NCBI RefSeq assembly: GCF_000332195.1
Contig: NZ_KB235919.1
Location: 149,038-213,037 of the forward strand
From: Pleurocapsa sp. PCC 7319
GTDB taxonomy: Bacteria > Cyanobacteriota > Cyanobacteriia > Cyanobacteriales > Xenococcaceae
Length of the DNA stretch: 64,000 bases
Direction of reading: 5' to 3'
Positions 1-7,443 of the stretch are shown here, piece by piece; position 1 is the first letter of the stretch, and every line of letters begins with the position of its first letter. Under the pieces are notes generated by a model. The model worked only from the letters and a program-made list of their open reading frames with translations. It searched no databases and was not told the DNA's origin. Made by a program: the position numbers and the translations under genes.

Positions 1-377
1 ACAATTAAATCAACAGAGCGTTCCAAGCGGGAAATTGCCTGATGACAAGCTTCAGCTCTAATACTATCAGTAATAATAACTTTGGCATTACTATCCCGGA
101 GGTAGTGTTCCAGTTCGTTTTCTTTGAATCCTGGATTTAGCAACAGAGCGATCGCATTCAAGGAGGTGACCGCACAAAAACTAACCACAAACTCAGGACA
201 ATTAGGTAAGATTAAAGCGACACAATCTGATTGTTGAACCCCTAAAACACTTAGACCTTGGCTAAATCCTCGCACTTGTTGCTCAAGTTCTTGATAACTA
301 GTTCGGGTTTGACCATAGACAAGAGCTGTTTTGTCAGGTTGCTCTGCTACAGTCTTTTGAAGCATTTGATATAGCAT
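1..377 (-). CDS. AMP-forming acyl-CoA synthetase / aryl-acid ligase, N-terminal part (partial)
   Basis: Reading the minus strand from an ATG at 377 gives an open frame of about 125 codons that runs off the left edge. It begins MLYQMLQKTVAEQPDKTALV and continues through LSVLGVQQSDCVALILPN and AVTSLNAIALLLNPGFKENE. This is the usual N-terminus of the ANL superfamily (acyl-CoA synthetases and aryl-acid ligases), which activates a carboxylic acid with ATP to an acyl-adenylate. The ATP-binding and acyl-specificity regions lie outside the window, so the substrate cannot be read. The gene lies about 50 bases downstream of the chorismatase gene on the same strand, so the likely substrate is the hydroxybenzoate-type product of that enzyme; this is inferred from position only. 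A generic fatty acyl-CoA synthetase is the alternative. Confidence 0.8.
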   Translation of the reverse strand, partial: MLYQMLQKTVAEQPDKTALVYGQTRTSYQELEQQVRGFSQGLSVLGVQQSDCVALILPNCPEFVVSFCAVTSLNAIALLLNPGFKENELEHYLRDSNAKVIITDSIRAEACHQAISRLERSVDLI

Positions 378-427
378 AATCGATAAAAAAGAATCTGAGA
401 TATAAAGAAATTAAGTTAAAGAGTTGA

Positions 428-1423
428 CTATTTTTCTTGGATAACGGCTTCGATTTCGATATCTAGTTCATAGCGACAGATATCTGAACGCAGGTAAATA
501 ATATGGTCTTCCTCAGTGGCTAAAATACTTTGAGGAAATAACTCTCGAACTATGGCAGCATCAGATTCGCGGCGAATATAAACTTTGAAAAAGCGATCAT
601 ACTTCGCCGAATCGGGCATCAGACTGCCGAAACTCATCCGTTCGTGTACTAACCCCATATTCATAAACACTAAACTCATATTGTCGAGGGTAGTATACAT
701 CTGTTCGGCAACGTCACTAAGAGTTACTGACTTGTGGCTTTTAATGCTAGCCGTACCAGATAAATAACCGACACGTTTACCTCCAAGCTCGATCACCGTT
801 CCCCTAGCAAAACTAGGAGATCGAGGTCCATATTGTTGAGGATATTTGAATGCTGAAACTTGTTCGGGATTCTCGATGTGGGTAGCTTCGGCTTTTCCTG
901 CTATAAAATACAGCACTAATTTGCGATCGTTGATACCCACCGCTGATGCTGCTGGTAATTTAACCTCAAAATCAGTGCCATAAAACGCTTCAAAAGCTAG
1001 AGAACGTCCTTTACAAAAAGATTTATAATTTTCTAAAGCAGAAGTTTCATTGTTGATGTAAGGAACATAGTTCCAGACACGAAACAAGTTCCAGTCTTTG
1101 GTTAATTCTAGAAAGTCCATGTAGACTTCATAGGCAGCTTTTTCCAAAGGAAAGTCGACCTCTTTAACTAGAACACCAGCTAAATATTCCTCTGATTCTA
1201 TAAGTTGAAAACCAAGACGACTATGAATACGTCCAGGTTGCGAGGCAATTCGCTCGCGACTATCTTGACCCAAAACAGGAATTTTAACATAGAGATCGAT
1301 ACCATTTTCGGTAGAGACGCAGCGAGTTTCTTCACGACCAAATAGTACCTGTAGGGTCTTATTTGGTAGATTTGTTTTTTCACTGTTGCTTGGGGTTTTA
1401 GATTCTACGGTTGTCATAAACAT
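428..1423 (-). CDS. FkbO/Hyg5/XanB2-type chorismatase
   Basis: The protein has about 331 residues. It carries segments typical of the chorismatase family (FkbO, Hyg5, XanB2): VWNYVPYINNE, ENYKSFCKGRSLAFEAFYG, VENP-type IENPEQVSAFKYPQQYGP followed by RSPSFARG, and GTASIKSHKS. These enzymes split chorismate to a dihydroxycyclohexadiene carboxylate or to 3- and/or 4-hydroxybenzoate. The family has a RidA-like fold. The subtype (FkbO, Hyg5 or XanB2) cannot be assigned by eye. The open frame begins at a TTG at 1435. The ATG at 1423 is preferred because GGTGA lies about 8 bases upstream; an ATG at 1417 is also possible. An acyl-CoA synthetase follows on the same strand, suggesting a two-gene unit that makes and activates an aromatic acid. 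Confidence 0.8.
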   Translation of the reverse strand: MFMTTVESKTPSNSEKTNLPNKTLQVLFGREETRCVSTENGIDLYVKIPVLGQDSRERIASQPGRIHSRLGFQLIESEEYLAGVLVKEVDFPLEKAAYEVYMDFLELTKDWNLFRVWNYVPYINNETSALENYKSFCKGRSLAFEAFYGTDFEVKLPAASAVGINDRKLVLYFIAGKAEATHIENPEQVSAFKYPQQYGPRSPSFARGTVIELGGKRVGYLSGTASIKSHKSVTLSDVAEQMYTTLDNMSLVFMNMGLVHERMSFGSLMPDSAKYDRFFKVYIRRESDAAIVRELFPQSILATEEDHIIYLRSDICRYELDIEIEAVIQEK

Positions 1424-1494
1424 CGCAATCACCAATAAATTTTACTATGGTTAAAGTCTAAGTTATATAATTTGAAGTCTTTTTCAGCTTTTGA

Positions 1495-2748
1495 CTAAGC
1501 AATAATCTTGAGGTTTTCACTGCCGAAAGTCGGTAGATTAGATAAGTAGGCAATATCTACTACAGACTCAGAACCATTACCATCTGGATCAAAACTGAGC
1601 AGACCATCATCCGAATTGTAGATAACATAGGGACAAATTCCATATGGGCATGGATTATAATCAATAAATACTCCAGTTTTCCTGGGGTGTGGCCTTAAAT
1701 TCTCGTCAGGAACCAAGCTAGTATCAAATCCCGATGCAGAGATTAAGATATGATCGTCGCCATCAAAATCAGTAATCGTATCTAATTCTGAATCTAAATT
1801 TTCATACACAAAGTTATCTGCACCTTGACCCCCAGCCAGAATATCTGCGCCACCATAACCAAACAAAATATTTGCCTGGTCATTACCTGTCAATTGATCG
1901 CTAAATGCTGTCCCGGTAATATGATCGATTTCCGAAAGCGTTTCTGATTCTACTAAAGCATCATACCAAGCATTTCCAATCTCTTGATATCCTGTGCTAT
2001 CAGGATGAATTCCGTCAGGTACTAAATTGCTGATGTCAACTTGCCCACCAGCGTTGACATAGGTTACTTGCTGACCATACTCTGAAGCTAGTTCAGGTAG
2101 AAAGTCATTAAAATATTCGACAACGTCAGGTCGCGGATTACCCTTTATTGCTGGATCGAGAGGAGCAAGGGATGAAACAAATATTTGTACATCTGGTGCC
2201 TCATCTATTAGTCGCTCAATCAGGTAATCGAGTTCATCAATAGTTTGAGCAGCAATTTCAGCTAGCTGATCGGGATTATCAGCAGCATCTTGAGCAGCTC
2301 TACCAGATTGCAAAATATCGTTAGTTCCTGCCATCAACAGTACGATATCAGGCTGATAGTTTGTCAGTAGCCCTTCATCGACGAGTGTTGTCAGTTCATC
2401 AATTGTAAACCCTGGATGCCCTTCATGTTCTGCATCATCTATATTAGTTCCTTCATTTTCTTGAGAACCAATAAAATCAACACTCAAATCATCATCTACA
2501 AAGTTATTCGATAACTGTAGGCGATATGCACCAGGAGTAGGCTCGGTCGGATATTCACCTGAAGTTATCGAATCACCAAATGCCATGATTTCCGGTTGCT
2601 CAGTGGCTCCATAAATTGGAGTCAAAACTTTATCTGTAGAAAGATTGGCAACTATCCCTCTATCACTCTGGCCATAGTCAGCGATGTTATTTTGTTCAAC
2701 GATTAAATCGTTATCAGAATCATTGAGCAAAGTTAAATCAATTGCCAT
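1495..2748 (-). CDS. SGNH/GDSL-type esterase with C-terminal RTX calcium-binding repeats
   Basis: The protein has 417 residues. The catalytic domain (about 50-265) shows the SGNH blocks: FGDSITSGEYP holds the nucleophile Ser, LMAGTNDI holds the Gly/Asn block, and DGIHPDSTGYQ holds the Asp-x-x-His pair. About residues 275-335 form an RTX-like region (LTGNDQANILFGYGGADILA) with the characteristic xFVYE and ITDF endings. There is no N-terminal signal peptide. This fits type I secretion through a C-terminal signal, as in many cyanobacterial RTX proteins. The likely role is removal of acyl (for example acetyl) groups from an extracellular polymer; the substrate is inferred from the neighbouring polysaccharide locus and its acyltransferases. 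Carbohydrate esterase is more likely than lipase, but this is not certain. Confidence 0.85.
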   Translation of the reverse strand: MAIDLTLLNDSDNDLIVEQNNIADYGQSDRGIVANLSTDKVLTPIYGATEQPEIMAFGDSITSGEYPTEPTPGAYRLQLSNNFVDDDLSVDFIGSQENEGTNIDDAEHEGHPGFTIDELTTLVDEGLLTNYQPDIVLLMAGTNDILQSGRAAQDAADNPDQLAEIAAQTIDELDYLIERLIDEAPDVQIFVSSLAPLDPAIKGNPRPDVVEYFNDFLPELASEYGQQVTYVNAGGQVDISNLVPDGIHPDSTGYQEIGNAWYDALVESETLSEIDHITGTAFSDQLTGNDQANILFGYGGADILAGGQGADNFVYENLDSELDTITDFDGDDHILISASGFDTSLVPDENLRPHPRKTGVFIDYNPCPYGICPYVIYNSDDGLLSFDPDGNGSESVVDIAYLSNLPTFGSENLKIIA

Positions 2749-2922
2749 AATAAATTTGTTTTAGATACAACTCAATTTACAATAGGTCAGACAAAAATTA
2801 GATATGCAGGAATAATTGACGAATAAATCAAATCTACTGCTTGTTTTTAAGCAAACAAGAGAGATTAATGACTTCAAAGCGTAAATCAAAACTTTCTGAA
2901 GTATTGTATCAAGTTAGACATT

Positions 2923-2952
2923 AAACTTCGAGCTGAGTAGCTTTCGAAGTTT
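2923..2952. terminator. Inverted repeat, possible terminator
   Basis: AAACTTCGA at 2923-2931 pairs with TCGAAGTTT at 2944-2952. The stem can be extended with AGCT on each side of a short loop. It lies between the SAF-domain oxidoreductase and the SGNH esterase gene, both on the minus strand. Only a weak T-run follows, so its action as a terminator is tentative. Confidence 0.4.
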
Positions 2953-3022
2953 GTATTCTGAGGAAAACTCAAAATATCAATATCTTTTCGTTGTATAAAA
3001 AATTAACTTCTGACTCTTAAGA

Positions 3023-3097
3023 CCTAAGATAAAGCTATTTTCTGATTTTTAAGAGTGACTTTGCCAAAATAAGCATTTCGTTCGACTTTTAATTGAT
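3023..3097 (-). repeat. Decayed duplicate of the 3' end of the adjacent oxidoreductase gene
   Basis: Bases 3023-3097 match 3160-3234, the last ~25 codons and stop of the neighbouring gene, over 75 bases with only about five differences (for example GATAAAGC versus GACAAAGC). The offset is 137 bases. The copy has no start codon and is a remnant of a local duplication downstream of the intact gene. Confidence 0.85.
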
Positions 3098-3160
3098 TTC
3101 CTCATAAAAAATGATATTTAGATACTACTCAAACAAACTTTTTCAATTGACTTTTGAGCC

Positions 3161-4483
3161 CTAAGACAAAGCTATTTTCTGATTTTTAAGAGTGACTTTG
3201 CCAAAATAAGCATTTTGTTCGGCTCTTAGTTGATCGCATAGTCTATTACTAGGAAGTTCTACGTCATCGTAAGTTAACACAGAATCTTTAGCAATATCTC
3301 GTTTGAGACGACAGCCTTCAGCTAGCCCCATCGGCAATAAATTTTCTTTGAGCGCAACTTCAGAATTTTCACATTGTCCGTAAGTCATATAGAAGCCAAT
3401 GCCATCGAGCATGTCTCCAGCTTTGAGGTCAATTTTTGCTGTTGTCACTACATCTACCTGAGGTTTACCAATCGGACTCATGACTGCATCCTGTAATAAA
3501 ACTACGCGAGCCACAGATAAAGGTACTTCAAAATGGCAGAGGTGATAAGGGGTATAGAAGCTATATAAAGGTCCTTCTCCCAACTTATATAAATTGAGAT
3601 AATGCTGTTGTTTAGGATCGTCATGGGTAGCAAAGACAAATACACCAGGACCAGGCTTGGCTCCTACTACATAATCAACAATGCCGCCCAATTCTTTTAA
3701 TTGTTCAACATCGTACATACCAGTCATTTCGTCCACATGACCTTTAAAGTCATAGCCTAACATTCCGCGCTGGGCAACTTTCATTCCGGTGGCATTGGCG
3801 ACGATCGCCTGTTCAAAAGAAATTTTAGTACCATCGGCGAAACTTGTTACCATATGGGGTTTTTGTCCCCAACGTCTGGCAAAACCTTCTTGAGTTGTGG
3901 GATTGCGATAGGGATCTTGTAAACCTTTGATATTGCCGCAGAGCAAAGGAGTCAAGCCGATACTTTTGACAAAGCGATACAAGTTCATTTGTACTCCGGG
4001 CTGATCGCCATCACAGGCACTAAGAATAACTCCTGCTCGATCCGCATAGACTTTGAGAATGGAGCCAATTGTGCCATCTAATTCTGCATTCATCAGAATT
4101 ACGTGTTTACGATTAGCGATCGCTTCCATGACTATACCCGCAGCATATTCGATTGTCCCTGTAACTTCAATCAGGGCATCGATTTGTTCTGCTTGGCACA
4201 AAAGTTTGGCATCTTCGGTAATGGCATATTTCCCTTGAGAAATTGCTTCTTCTAATGCCGTAGTTGTTTCAACGTCTAATAATTCTTGGACTCCTGCCTC
4301 TTGGTAAGCTCTTTTTGCCCCCTCAAGACGACGGTTAGCGATCGCCACTAATTCCATTCCGGGAACAGAATTGATAATTTGATTGGCAATACCACGCCCC
4401 ATAAAACCGGCTCCAATCATACCCACTTTGACAGGGTTTCCAGTTGCCACGCAATCTTGTAAAGCTTTATCGACAATAATCAT
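3161..4483 (-). CDS. NAD(P)-dependent oxidoreductase with C-terminal SAF domain
   Basis: The protein has 440 residues. An N-terminal Rossmann motif VGMIGAGFMGRG (about 19-30) is followed by a homoserine-dehydrogenase-like or Gfo/Idh-like nucleotide-binding domain (VTGTIEYAAGIVMEAI, GDQPGVQMNLYRF). The C-terminal ~90 residues resemble a SAF domain (TAKIDLKAGDMLDGIGFYM, LKRDIAKDSVLTYDDVELP), as found in sialic-acid synthase and altronate dehydratase. Proteins of this build recur in polysaccharide loci and are thought to oxidise or reduce a sugar or sugar-acid intermediate; the exact reaction is unknown. The ATG at 4483 is preceded by AGAGGA. It lies upstream of the SGNH gene and downstream of the RmlC-like gene on the same strand. 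Confidence 0.8.
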   Translation of the reverse strand: MIIVDKALQDCVATGNPVKVGMIGAGFMGRGIANQIINSVPGMELVAIANRRLEGAKRAYQEAGVQELLDVETTTALEEAISQGKYAITEDAKLLCQAEQIDALIEVTGTIEYAAGIVMEAIANRKHVILMNAELDGTIGSILKVYADRAGVILSACDGDQPGVQMNLYRFVKSIGLTPLLCGNIKGLQDPYRNPTTQEGFARRWGQKPHMVTSFADGTKISFEQAIVANATGMKVAQRGMLGYDFKGHVDEMTGMYDVEQLKELGGIVDYVVGAKPGPGVFVFATHDDPKQQHYLNLYKLGEGPLYSFYTPYHLCHFEVPLSVARVVLLQDAVMSPIGKPQVDVVTTAKIDLKAGDMLDGIGFYMTYGQCENSEVALKENLLPMGLAEGCRLKRDIAKDSVLTYDDVELPSNRLCDQLRAEQNAYFGKVTLKNQKIALS

Positions 4484-4580
4484 TAATTAATCCTCTATGA
4501 AAATAAAACAATGTCACTACTAAATACGCCCCACATCTGATGGTGAGTAGGGATTGCTTGTCTGTTTGCAGTTATTTGAA

Positions 4581-5123
4581 TTAACTAACTACAGGGGTTT
4601 TGAGTAAAGACCAATTAGTGTCTTTCTCAGAAATCTCACTAATAGGCAACGGCCATTCAATCCCTAATACAGGATCGTCGTAGCGTAAACCTCTTTCCCG
4701 ATTCGGTGTATAAAATTCACTTACTTGGTAAATGACCTCGGAATCATCACTCAAGGCTTGATAACCATGGGCAAACATTTCCGGAACGTATAGAGCACGA
4801 CGATTTTCGGCAGTTAGTTCGACACCAATATGTTGCAGATAAGTCTCCGACTCTGGACGCAAATCTACAATCACATCATATATTCCCCCTTGAGTGCAAC
4901 GGATAAATTTAGTTTCTGTTGCGGGAGATAATTGATAATGCATGCCCCGCAGAGTCCCCTGTTTATAATTAAAAGATACATTGCACTGGGCAACTGCTGG
5001 TTTCAAATTGTAAGCTTCAAACTCTTTGGCACAAAAAGTTCTGGCAAAAAAACCGCGGTGGTCTTGTATTGGTTCTAAGTCAATAATATAGGCACCCTTG
5101 AGTTTTGTTTCTGTGAATTTCAT
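4581..5123 (-). CDS. RmlC-like sugar-nucleotide 3,5-epimerase
   Basis: The protein has 180 residues, the normal length for the dTDP-4-dehydrorhamnose 3,5-epimerase family. It shows the cupin-type blocks DHRGFFARTF, QCNVSFNYKQGTLRGMHYQ (with the catalytic His), KFIRCTQGGIYDVIVDLRP, and YQVSEFYTP (with the catalytic Tyr). It should epimerise a nucleoside-diphospho-4-keto-6-deoxysugar. Because a CDP-glucose-forming enzyme (RfbF) is in the same locus and no dTDP-glucose 4,6-dehydratase is in the window, the true substrate may be a CDP-linked sugar, so rfbC is not assigned. It is co-directional with the nucleotidyltransferase 32 bases upstream. Confidence 0.85.
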   Translation of the reverse strand: MKFTETKLKGAYIIDLEPIQDHRGFFARTFCAKEFEAYNLKPAVAQCNVSFNYKQGTLRGMHYQLSPATETKFIRCTQGGIYDVIVDLRPESETYLQHIGVELTAENRRALYVPEMFAHGYQALSDDSEVIYQVSEFYTPNRERGLRYDDPVLGIEWPLPISEISEKDTNWSLLKTPVVS

Positions 5124-5155
5124 AATTTTTTACTAGTTAAACACTAAATTCTTTA

Positions 5156-5971
5156 CTAAATAAATCTACGTACAGCGCGAACTAAATCTTCTGATGTGCC
5201 AATATCTAAATATTCTCCATCAGTAAAAACCTCTGCTTGTACTTCTAAACCCTTGTTGATCGCGGCTTGAATTACATCTCCGATCGGCAATTCCCATTTC
5301 TTGGTGGGATAGTTCTCAGCCTCATGGTGCTGTCTACTAGCTTCAATAGAGACTACATATTCATGTAGAAAGGAGGTAAATACGGGTGTCCACACTGCTG
5401 TTCCCCACATATAGCGTAATTTTGTTTGTTTAGGTTTTTCTGTAATCAGACGAACTCGACCCTGTGAGTCAAAATCAACCATACCTGCTTTCTGAGGTTG
5501 GTCAGTCGGAAATAAACCTAAAACCACATCAGCTTTGCTAATAGCTTGTCGAGCTAATAACTTAGAATAAACATCGTCTGGCTGGAAAAGAATATCAGGA
5601 AATCCCAGAGCAATAATCGCTTTTTGCACAAATTGATAAGCTTGATCCAATGTATAAGGAACACCAAAAGGTAAGTTCATCATTAGGTAGCCTAAGTGCA
5701 TATTAACTATGGCTCCATCACCTAGATATGTAGGGATGTCCCATTTACCCGCACGCATGATTATGTATGCTTTACTAATGCCTGCTAAGCGCATTTTTTC
5801 TAACAGATAATGACAGACAACTTTAGGGCGAAGGTTGTGATTCTCGTCTACAGAACGAAATCCAATGGGGTACAATTCTTTACTCAATGGTAAAGGAGCA
5901 ATGCGTTTCGCCTGCCCTGCTGCTGGCAGCAATCCAATCACTTCCAGCTCCCGTCCCTGTTTTTTTTGCAT
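5156..5971 (-). CDS. Sugar-1-phosphate nucleotidyltransferase
   Basis: The protein has 271 residues. The N-terminal signature GLLPAAGQAKRIAPLPLSKE corresponds to the G-x-G-T-R-x(n)-PK nucleotide-binding loop of the nucleotidyl transferase family, although the loop is unusual (AAGQAKR). PDDVYSKLLA replaces the usual acidic metal-binding segment, and GTAVWTPVF and GEYLDIGTSEDLVRAV follow the RmlA/GalU pattern. It probably makes an NDP-sugar for the exopolysaccharide, but the nucleotide and sugar cannot be read from sequence. A partial, decayed second copy of this gene lies at 6972-7440, on the other side of the neighbouring gene. Confidence 0.8.
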   Translation of the reverse strand: MQKKQGRELEVIGLLPAAGQAKRIAPLPLSKELYPIGFRSVDENHNLRPKVVCHYLLEKMRLAGISKAYIIMRAGKWDIPTYLGDGAIVNMHLGYLMMNLPFGVPYTLDQAYQFVQKAIIALGFPDILFQPDDVYSKLLARQAISKADVVLGLFPTDQPQKAGMVDFDSQGRVRLITEKPKQTKLRYMWGTAVWTPVFTSFLHEYVVSIEASRQHHEAENYPTKKWELPIGDVIQAAINKGLEVQAEVFTDGEYLDIGTSEDLVRAVRRFI

Positions 5972-6028
5972 ATACTAGCTTTAAATGGGGTTTTCTGATT
6001 AAGAAGGTAGAGAAATAAACCCCAATTC

Positions 6029-6928
6029 TTATATATTTTTCTGCCATTTTTTTCTAAATCTTTTTATTTCTTCTTCACTGTAAAAATGTTTGGTGTACCT
6101 CGAATTGTAAATTTTATCCATGTATGATAAAGGTAAATTTATTGACTTTAAAAATTCTTGATAGATAGTTTTATACTCTTTATTATTACCAGTATTTGCT
6201 GTTACCAAGTTAAAGTCATCTAGATCTAAAAACTCTTTGAAAGCTTTTTGGGCACAGTTATTTAGATCCTCAACTCTTAGTAATAATAATTGTATCTGTT
6301 CATTTTCATAAGTTTTATATCCTTCAGAACAAGAGAAACTTTTGGCAAAAACATCAAGTTCGAACACTGATTTTAATTCTCGATCAAACCAATACATAAA
6401 ATCATAATGAGAGTTAAATTTTTCGAAAAATAGTTGCTTAAGTTCTCTAACAATATCTTCGGTTTTCATCGTATTGATTTTGTCTTGTAAATCATAATTC
6501 ATTAAGAGATGGAGATTCTGAAAAAATTTTGAAATATTTCTAGCAATCGGTTCTCGAACAAGGGTCACTACCTTAAGCTTTTTTTTCTTCTTACTTTTAT
6601 CCAGTCTCTGTCGTAAATACAAGCTTTGTAAGAAATGATTGTGGATTATTCTGGTACGAGCAAAATTTTCTCTGTAAACTTTTTCAACTCTTTTGATACC
6701 CTCATATGATAAGGCATGAACATGATAAATAGATAGATCTAGGTCAAGAGATTTTAGTGACCAGACAATAGTTCTAGAGCCAACTTTGCCCATTTGATAG
6801 ACTATTATTTCTTCTCTAGAATGTTCTAAATTGAAACCATAAACTAGAAAGTCATTAAGATAGTTTTTGAGGGAATAATACAGTTTAGCCGTAGCGTAAT
6901 TAGGCGATAGCTTAGTGATTGTGGACAT
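6029..6928 (-). CDS. Capsule-type sulfotransferase-like protein (putative capsular polysaccharide synthesis family)
   Basis: The protein has 299 residues. IIVYQMGKVGSRTIVWSL (about 41-58) matches the 5'-phosphosulfate-binding strand-loop-helix of PAPS sulfotransferases in the form typical of the 'putative capsular polysaccharide synthesis' family, and VVTLVREPIARNISKFFQ matches the 3'-phosphate-binding motif. A lysine-rich stretch (DKSKKKKKLK) precedes the second motif. The likely role is transfer of sulfate to a sugar of the exported polymer; the acceptor is unknown. The region is noticeably AT-rich. The gene sits between the intact nucleotidyltransferase and its decayed copy, so it may have arrived during that duplication. 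Confidence 0.7.
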   Translation of the reverse strand: MSTITKLSPNYATAKLYYSLKNYLNDFLVYGFNLEHSREEIIVYQMGKVGSRTIVWSLKSLDLDLSIYHVHALSYEGIKRVEKVYRENFARTRIIHNHFLQSLYLRQRLDKSKKKKKLKVVTLVREPIARNISKFFQNLHLLMNYDLQDKINTMKTEDIVRELKQLFFEKFNSHYDFMYWFDRELKSVFELDVFAKSFSCSEGYKTYENEQIQLLLLRVEDLNNCAQKAFKEFLDLDDFNLVTANTGNNKEYKTIYQEFLKSINLPLSYMDKIYNSRYTKHFYSEEEIKRFRKKWQKNI

Positions 6929-6971
6929 ATACTTTTTTTCCTATTTTCTTATAGGGATAATAGTTGTTAGC

Positions 6972-7440
6972 TTTAATTGCTTTTTGCACAAACTGATTTC
7001 CCCGCTCGCATGATTATGTATGCTTTACTAATTCTTGTTCCTGCTAGGCGCATTTTCTCTAGCAGATAACGACAGACAATTTTGGGGCAAAGGTTGTAAT
7101 TTTCGTCTACCGAACGAAATCCAATGAGGTATAATTCTTTACCTTAAAAAGCTTTAAGCTCTAAGCCTTAAGCTTTAAGCTCTAAAGTTTACGCTTTGTA
7201 AACGGCTAACAGCTTATAGCTATCGGGTTTAATGCCCCCAGCAAACGAAGTTTGGTGGTCTACAATTAGGAGAGGTTAAAGCCTCTTATAATTGGCTTAC
7301 AGCTTACAGCTTACAGCTTACAGCTTATAGCTGCGGCTCTGCCGCTTTACTCAATGCTAAAAGAGCAATGCGTTTCGCCTGTCCTGCTACTGGCAGTAAT
7401 CCAATCACTTCCAGCTCAGGCTCCTGGTTTTTTAACATAG
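6972..7440 (-). pseudogene. Decayed partial copy of the sugar nucleotidyltransferase gene
   Basis: Bases 6972-7142 and 7345-7440 align with the 5' part of the nucleotidyltransferase gene at 5156-5971. Shared blocks include GCTTTTTGCACAAA, GCATGATTATGTATGCTTTA, GTCTACCGAACGAAATCCAA and GAGCAATGCGTTTCGCCTG. About 120 bases are missing after the first block. The alignment is then broken at 7143-7344 by an inserted repeat element flanked by a CTTTAC duplication. No open frame survives, and the 3' part of the gene is absent. Confidence 0.9.
7143..7344. mobile_element. 202-bp MITE-like repeat insertion with 6-bp target duplication
   Basis: CTTTAC occurs at 7137-7142 and 7345-7350 but only once in the intact paralogous gene, so the 202 bases between are an insertion. 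It begins with AGCTTTAAGCTCTAAGC-type repeats, contains an imperfect hairpin (GGAGAGGTTAAAGCCTCTT near 7270), then about five copies of the heptamer AGCTTAC (7294-7332), and ends in a GC-rich hairpin (GCGGCTCTGCCGC, 7333-7345). It has no coding capacity. A related AGCTAA array with a terminal GC hairpin lies at 58229-58275. Confidence 0.8.
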
Positions 7441-7443
7441 ACC

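Noticed and set aside
7294-7332. Tandem AGCTTAC units resembling a very short CRISPR-like array
   Set aside because: The unit is a 7-base direct repeat without spacers, and it is part of the 202-bp inserted element. No cas genes are present in the window.
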